Origin: Clostridium sp. MCC353
Lineage (GTDB): Bacteria; Bacillota; Clostridia; Lachnospirales; Lachnospiraceae
NCBI RefSeq assembly: GCF_018785315.1
Contig: NZ_WQPN01000005.1
Location: forward strand, 1-64,000
DNA: 64,000 nt
Direction: 5' to 3'
The position numbers were made by a program, and so were the translations under genes. Of this stretch, positions 59,595 through 64,000 are shown piece by piece. The notes beneath the pieces were generated by a model, which did no database searches, was not told the origin of the DNA, and worked only from the letters and a program-made list of their open reading frames with translations. Positions within the stretch are counted from its first letter, which is position 1, and each line of letters begins with the position of its first letter.

Positions 59595-60422
59595 CTATCC
59601 TTTCACCCCTGTGCTGGCGATGCTTTCAATGAAATATTTCTGTGTGAATAAAAACAGCACAATAACTGGCACAATGGCGCTGGCCGCCGCCGCCATCATC
59701 AGGTTATATTCGTCCGTCATCTGCATCCAGTACTGAATGCCAAGGGATACCGTGAAATTCTTATTGGACGGCAGAAAGATCAACGCGTTTAAATACTCGT
59801 TCCATGCATTGATAAATGCCAGAACCGTCACGGTCACCATGGGCGGCTTGGTCAGCGGGACGATAATCTTCAACCAGATTTCCCGGTGGGAGGCGCCGTC
59901 CATAACCGCCGCTTCCATCAGTTCATCCGGCAGGCCGGCATAGAACTGCTTCAGCAAAAAGATAGACGTTATGTTAAACAGGGACGGCAGAATCAAAGCC
60001 CATAGAGTATCATAAATTTTGATGGTATAAAACATCATATAGCGCGGAATAATCGTGGCCTGGGCCGGGATCATCATGGTGATGAGCATGGCGGTAAATA
60101 CTATATGTCTGCCTCTGAAATTAATTTTAGCCAGGGCGTAAGCCGCCATGGAGGAAACCAAAAGCTGTCCCGCGGTGCCCACAACAGCTACAAAGATAGA
60201 ATTCATATACAGATGCCAGAACGGCACCTTGCTGTCGTTCCACACCCGCCGGTAGTTCTCCCATTGAAACCGTTCCGGAAGCCAGTGAAAATCCATGCTG
60301 AATACCTCTGGTCCCGCCTTTACAGAAGCGGACATCATCCAAAGGAGGGGCAGGAGAAAGAGAATTCCACATCCGGTCACCCAGAAGGTATTGATCCATT
60401 TTATTGCTTTCCTTTTCGCCAT
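59595..60422 (-). CDS. Carbohydrate ABC transporter permease (MalG/LacG type)
   Basis: A 275-residue permease with six transmembrane helices and the EAA loop EAAVMDGASHREIWLKIIVPLTKPPMVTVTVLAFINAWNEYLNALIFL, the standard CUT1 signature. GGGGGAAATGGA precedes the ATG. It lies 12 nt after the MalF-type gene. Confidence 0.93.
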   Translation of the reverse strand: MAKRKAIKWINTFWVTGCGILFLLPLLWMMSASVKAGPEVFSMDFHWLPERFQWENYRRVWNDSKVPFWHLYMNSIFVAVVGTAGQLLVSSMAAYALAKINFRGRHIVFTAMLITMMIPAQATIIPRYMMFYTIKIYDTLWALILPSLFNITSIFLLKQFYAGLPDELMEAAVMDGASHREIWLKIIVPLTKPPMVTVTVLAFINAWNEYLNALIFLPSNKNFTVSLGIQYWMQMTDEYNLMMAAAASAIVPVIVLFLFTQKYFIESIASTGVKG

Positions 60423-60434
60423 TCCATTTCCCCC

Positions 60435-61322
60435 TTAATAATAAACCCACCGTTTCTGCACCTTGAACTGAACCAGGGTGATGATCAGGATGACCCCCAC
60501 CAGAATCCAGGCTTCCGCGCTGGCATATCCGAATTTATAGCTGTTAAAGGCATTTCCGTATATCTCAGTCACCATGCTGGGAGCATTTCCTGACATCCCC
60601 ATGATATTGATCACCGTAAAAGCCTTAAATGCGGCGATCAGACGGACAATGCATAGATAGAACGTGGTTGGGGAAATGAGCGGGATGGTAATTTTGAAAA
60701 ACTGCCTGAATCCGTTTGCCCCATCCACCCTGGCTGCCTCATATAGTTCTCCCGGAACATTCTGCAGCGCCGCCATGTAGACAATCAGGCTGAAGCCGAT
60801 CCCCGCATAGACCATCACACAGATCACCGGGATTTTGCAGAGTGAAGAACTGGTCAGCCATTTGGGAACTTCACTCATATGAAATACATTGATTAAAATC
60901 ATGTTGACCGGTCCGTCGCTCCTGAACAGGAACCGGAACACCGCAGTCAGCGCAACCATGCTGGAAATGTATGGGACAAACAGGCACATCCGGTTAAATT
61001 TCCGCAAATAGACCTTATCGTTCAGCAAAAATGCGAACAGCAGCGCAAGCGCGATGGAAACCGGCGCAACGGTTATGGCATAAACCATGGTGTTGGTCAT
61101 GGCCATCTTAAATTTCCTGTCCGCAAAAATCCGGACGAAATTCTTAAAACCCACCCATTTAATGCCGCTCATTCCTGATAAGAAATTCCATTCTGAAAAT
61201 GACAGCGCAAGCGACATGATGACTGCGAGCACCACCATGGTCAAAAAAACGACCATGGCGGGAGCCATAAACAGCCAGCCTGCGCGGTTTTCTGCCTGCT
61301 GCCGTCTTGTTTGATTCTTCAT
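60435..61322 (-). CDS. Carbohydrate ABC transporter permease (MalF/LacF type)
   Basis: A 295-residue CUT1-family permease with about six transmembrane helices and the EAA loop YEAARVDGANGFRQFFKITIPLISPTTFYLCIVRLI. GAGAGAGGCAT precedes the ATG. It follows the solute-binding protein gene after 37 nt. No ATPase is encoded in the operon; such importers usually share a MsmX-type ATPase from elsewhere. Confidence 0.93.
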   Translation of the reverse strand: MKNQTRRQQAENRAGWLFMAPAMVVFLTMVVLAVIMSLALSFSEWNFLSGMSGIKWVGFKNFVRIFADRKFKMAMTNTMVYAITVAPVSIALALLFAFLLNDKVYLRKFNRMCLFVPYISSMVALTAVFRFLFRSDGPVNMILINVFHMSEVPKWLTSSSLCKIPVICVMVYAGIGFSLIVYMAALQNVPGELYEAARVDGANGFRQFFKITIPLISPTTFYLCIVRLIAAFKAFTVINIMGMSGNAPSMVTEIYGNAFNSYKFGYASAEAWILVGVILIITLVQFKVQKRWVYY

Positions 61323-61359
61323 ATGCCTCTCTCTTTCTCACAAAAGCCGAAAACAGCCC

Positions 61360-62829
61360 TTACTTTGCGTCATCTATCGCCTTCTGCGCATTCTCCTGCA
61401 ATTCCGACAACGCGTCGTCCACAGTCATTTCCCCGTTTAACACGTATTTGGTATACTCATCGATCAGGCTGCGGATATCGGCATAAGCTGTGATATAATC
61501 TTCCGAATAAGACGGCTCATTGGATGCGATCACGTATTTTTCGAATGCGTCCGTGTCAATATACTTCCCGGCCTCTTCCCTGGAACCGAACGTAATATCC
61601 AGAATTTCCGAAGGGTCAGTTCCGGTCCAGGTGCTGGCATGGCCCGCAGCAAACATATATTTGCTTCCTGTCGTTGCCAAAAACTTGGCAAATGCATAGG
61701 CAGCGTCCGGATCCTGGGCATTGGCAGCCACAGCCACGAAATCCTCCGGCACCACTCCTGCCATATAATTCACTTCGTTCTCCTGATTCACAGGATAAGG
61801 CGCGTAGGTGATTTTAAACTGGGGATCAGCGGCCGTAATGTAACGGGTCAGAATGGATTCCACCGTGGTGGCATTGGTTCCGTTCAGGAACATATCCCTT
61901 GACTTTGTGCTGTCCGCCAGATAATTTGCCTTTGAAAACCAGATGCCTTCGTTTTCCGCATTGATCTCCCGTTCAAGAATCTGTTTAAAGATCGGATTGT
62001 CAAAATCCGCATTTCCTTCCTCATCATAATAGACGTTAACCCCTTTTGTCTGACGGGCGGAGTAGGTCCAGTAATCCGTCTGGTTGAAATCAGATCCTCC
62101 GTAAACGACCGTGTTGCCAGACGCGTCCTTCTCTGTCAGGGTCCGGCACACGTCCAGATACTCCTCCCAGGTCCATGAATCCGGAATTTCGCCCAGGCCG
62201 GCAGCATCCCATTTGTCCTGGTTGATGGCGATATAGAGGGAAATTCCTCCCGATGGGAATACATAAGTCCGGCCTTCATATGTATAAACATCCGTCCCCC
62301 ACTCTTTTACCAGATCCAGGTTATCCGCTTTCAGCCGGTCGGTGAGATCCATCAGCATCCCATTGCTCCAACGGTTTGAAGTATTTTTTACGCCAAACGT
62401 CAGAAGAACATCCACATTTCCCGCCATCATGGCTGTATCAAGGCCTACGTTTCCATCGCCGCTGTTCTTATAAACCTCATATTCCACAGTGATGTTGGGA
62501 TAATGGGTATTAAATTCCTCAATCAGCGCGTCGGTTCCATTGGCCCCGGCAAACGCCGTGTAAAAACGGACCGTACCGGTCATGCCGGCGGCGCCGGGTT
62601 CAATATAAACCGGCTCTGTGGAATCCGCTGGTTTTGCTGAATCCGTCGTTTTTGCTGAATCCGCCGTTCCCCCTTCTGTCCTGCCTGCTGCGCCCGCAGT
62701 ACCGGCATCCGCTGCAGGTTTCGCTTCCGTCTGCGCGGTCTTAGTCTCTGCCGCCTGTTGTCCGCCACAGCCTGTTGCCATTCCCATCACCATAAATAAT
62801 GAGATTCCATACGCAAGTAGTTTTTTCAT
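61360..62829 (-). CDS. Carbohydrate ABC transporter solute-binding lipoprotein
   Basis: A 489-residue extracellular binding protein, first gene of the operon. Signal peptide with lipobox MATGC (about 17-21), then a T/A/D/S/G-rich spacer (TTDSAKPADSTEP-like), then the SBP_bac_1 fold: GTVRFYTAFAGANGTDALIEEFNTHYPNITVEYEVYKNSGDGNVG and DKWDAAGLGEIPDSWTWEEYLDV. The ligand is unknown. TGGAGGAAATGAA precedes the ATG and is the tail of family A repeat copy 5. It heads an eight-gene run through to 54356 and is divergent from an AraC regulator. Confidence 0.93.
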   Translation of the reverse strand: MKKLLAYGISLFMVMGMATGCGGQQAAETKTAQTEAKPAADAGTAGAAGRTEGGTADSAKTTDSAKPADSTEPVYIEPGAAGMTGTVRFYTAFAGANGTDALIEEFNTHYPNITVEYEVYKNSGDGNVGLDTAMMAGNVDVLLTFGVKNTSNRWSNGMLMDLTDRLKADNLDLVKEWGTDVYTYEGRTYVFPSGGISLYIAINQDKWDAAGLGEIPDSWTWEEYLDVCRTLTEKDASGNTVVYGGSDFNQTDYWTYSARQTKGVNVYYDEEGNADFDNPIFKQILEREINAENEGIWFSKANYLADSTKSRDMFLNGTNATTVESILTRYITAADPQFKITYAPYPVNQENEVNYMAGVVPEDFVAVAANAQDPDAAYAFAKFLATTGSKYMFAAGHASTWTGTDPSEILDITFGSREEAGKYIDTDAFEKYVIASNEPSYSEDYITAYADIRSLIDEYTKYVLNGEMTVDDALSELQENAQKAIDDAK

Positions 62830-62836
62830 TTCATTT

Positions 62837-62890
62837 CCTCCATTCCGAAGCGTTTACTGCAGGCGCGCAAACCGAATATCAGATCCGTTT
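62837..62890 (-). repeat. Family A leader repeat, copy 5 (shortened)
   Basis: Only the second stem (AAACGG/CGGTTT, one mismatch), the box GCGCGCCTGC and the tail ACGCTTCGGAATGGAGGA remain; the first stem is missing. It again carries the ribosome site of the downstream gene. Confidence 0.6.
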
Positions 62891-63021
62891 TTGCGCTTCC
62901 TCCGCTTCTGGCTTGACTTTACGAGTTTCTTTCTTTATATTAGAACTATAGCATAAAAAATTCGAAAAAACTTCTGGAAATGTGTCATGAAATTTTCGGT
63001 TTTGTGATCATCGGAGGCGTT

Positions 63022-63963
63022 ATGAACAATTATTTAACAGAGCATTTACGTCATTTTTATAATCCGTCTTGTGAGCAGTATCAGAACCTTAAAATTTATT
63101 CCAACAAGAGCGGGTGGAACGATTTTTTTATCGGCCAGAATATCGTATATTCCCACCGCACCACCTCTTACATCCCACCCTTTTTCCCTGAAAAACTGCA
63201 CACACATACTTATTATGAAATCTGTATCTTTTTAAGCGGGAAGATCACTTATGTGGTATCCAGCAATGAGGTATTTCCCGTGAGAGGAGGCATACTCTGC
63301 ATTCCACCCGGCATTTCCCACACCGCGCGGCTGATCGAGAAAAGCGAGTATGACCGCATGGTCTTCTATTTTGACACCAAGGCATTTGAATTCCTGGGGC
63401 CGGGCAGCCTTCCCGCTTTTCTCTGCAAAACCGATGCCGACTACCTCACAGTCAGCAGTGAATTCCGGGGCCGGTATTACTATCTGCTGGAGCAGCTTAA
63501 TTACGTGGCCGCAAACCCGGACGGCGATACCGCCCTCCAGTGTTTCAGCTTAATCCTCCAGCTTCTGCTCTTGATTGAGCAGCATGCCCAGTCGGGAAGG
63601 GAATGTTTTTCCAAACTGCCCTCAAAGGTTCTTCAGATCAAGAACTACATAGACTTAAATTTCCAGACCCTTACCTCCACCGCCGAGATCGCGGATCATT
63701 TCTTTTACAGCCGCGAATATATCTCACGGATATTTAAACAATATTTCAACACCAACCTTTCTGAATACATCATGGCTAAGAAAATAGAAGCGGCCAAACA
63801 GGCGTTAAACGATGGCCAGTCGGTAACACAGGCGTTTTCCGCATCCGGTTACCGCAGCATGTCCGCCTTTATAAATGCCTTCCGCACAGTCACCTCCATG
63901 CAGCCCTCCGCTTACCGGAAACAATTTAGCAGCGGACAGACAAAAAAGCTGCCGCACCATTGA
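63022..63963 (+). CDS. AraC-family regulator of the carbohydrate/FAD oxidoreductase operon
   Basis: A 313-residue regulator with an N-terminal cupin-like sensor (HTHTYYEICIFLSGKITYVVSSNEVFPVRGGILCIPPGISHTA, about 60-105) and a C-terminal double helix-turn-helix (LTSTAEIADHFFYSREYISRIFKQYF, VTQAFSASGYRSMSAFINAFR). Cupin-AraC proteins bind sugars. The open frame begins 14 codons earlier, but CGGAGGCGTT places the start at ATG 63022. It is divergent from the operon at 62829 and is its likely activator. Its stop lies inside the terminator at 63948-63991. Confidence 0.92.
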   Translation: MNNYLTEHLRHFYNPSCEQYQNLKIYSNKSGWNDFFIGQNIVYSHRTTSYIPPFFPEKLHTHTYYEICIFLSGKITYVVSSNEVFPVRGGILCIPPGISHTARLIEKSEYDRMVFYFDTKAFEFLGPGSLPAFLCKTDADYLTVSSEFRGRYYYLLEQLNYVAANPDGDTALQCFSLILQLLLLIEQHAQSGRECFSKLPSKVLQIKNYIDLNFQTLTSTAEIADHFFYSREYISRIFKQYFNTNLSEYIMAKKIEAAKQALNDGQSVTQAFSASGYRSMSAFINAFRTVTSMQPSAYRKQFSSGQTKKLPHH

Positions 63964-63991
63964 TTTTTCAATGGCGCGGCAGCCCTTTTTT
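63948..63991 (+). terminator. Rho-independent terminator of the AraC gene
   Basis: GCTGCCGC-CCATTGA, loop, TCAATGG-GCGGCAGC form a long stem followed by CCTTTTTT. The gene's TGA stop lies in the loop side of the stem. Confidence 0.92.
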
Positions 63992-64000
63992 AAAGCGTTC

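Overview
This window looks like a chromosomal stretch from a Gram-positive anaerobe of the Lachnospiraceae/Clostridia, perhaps of the Hungatella/Enterocloster kind; that placement is inference. The support is strong AGGAGG ribosome sites and sigma-A promoters, SepF, a CarD-family protein, several classic lipoboxes, bacitracin/lantibiotic-type ABC and two-component modules, and heavy investment in carbohydrate and nucleoside uptake. I see no rRNA, tRNA, prophage, transposase-bearing insertion sequence or CRISPR array. Most real genes lie on the minus strand.

Layout. 1-5 kb: a large palindromic element, two GNAT acetyltransferases, SepF, two small lipoproteins and a CarD-like regulator. 5-7 kb: a two-gene nucleic-acid repair unit, an RNA ligase followed after 1 nt by an HD-phosphoesterase/5'-kinase (HD-Pnk) fusion. 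7.4-13.5 kb: an MBL hydrolase, then a three-receiver hybrid histidine kinase converging on a receiver/HD-GYP/GGDEF protein (c-di-GMP). 13.7-17 kb: AraC-GyrI regulator with a drug-export ABC pair and a membrane protein. 17.2-19.6 kb: small stress/repair-type genes (HhH, SRPBCC, DUF3795, Fpg/Nei, DUF3788). 20-25 kb: a three-gene immunity-type ABC exporter divergent from an OmpR-type two-component system. 25-31 kb: a LuxR-type two-component system divergent from a SIS protein plus NMT1/SsuABC-type importer. 31-40 kb: mixed single genes. 40-46 kb: nucleoside catabolism island (duplicated deoxyribosyltransferase, nucleoside hydrolase, LacI, DeoB, DeoD) beside a Crp/Fnr gene. 46.6-53.7 kb: two sulfatases, a complete tripartite tricarboxylate-type transporter (TctABC) and a LacI regulator as one apparent operon. 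54-64 kb: two paralogous FAD oxidoreductases, a histidine phosphatase, a GDPD and a carbohydrate ABC importer, under a divergent AraC regulator.

The most unusual thing I found is in the leader of the ABC exporter (22380-22629, minus strand). Six tandem 41-nt units each encode a 14-codon ORF whose TGA stop overlaps the ATG of the next in ATGA. The seventh unit is the true start of the ABC ATPase gene. It is a chain of duplicated translation-initiation regions.

The window also carries at least five families of structured intergenic repeats. Family A is a two-hairpin element that ends in the ribosome binding site of the downstream gene, with compensatory changes between copies. Family B is MITE-like with about 26-nt terminal inverted repeats. 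Family C is a short hairpin. Family D is a nested hairpin element. Family E is a large palindrome with a separate half copy. These explain why several genes appear to extend upstream of their true starts.

Regulation readable in the sequence includes LacI-type operators around a TTGACA-N17-TAATCT promoter for the sulfatase/Tct operon, shared TTTGCTAAAT/GATAAA operators in the nucleoside island, and a consensus promoter wrapped in an 11-bp inverted repeat ahead of a lipoprotein gene.
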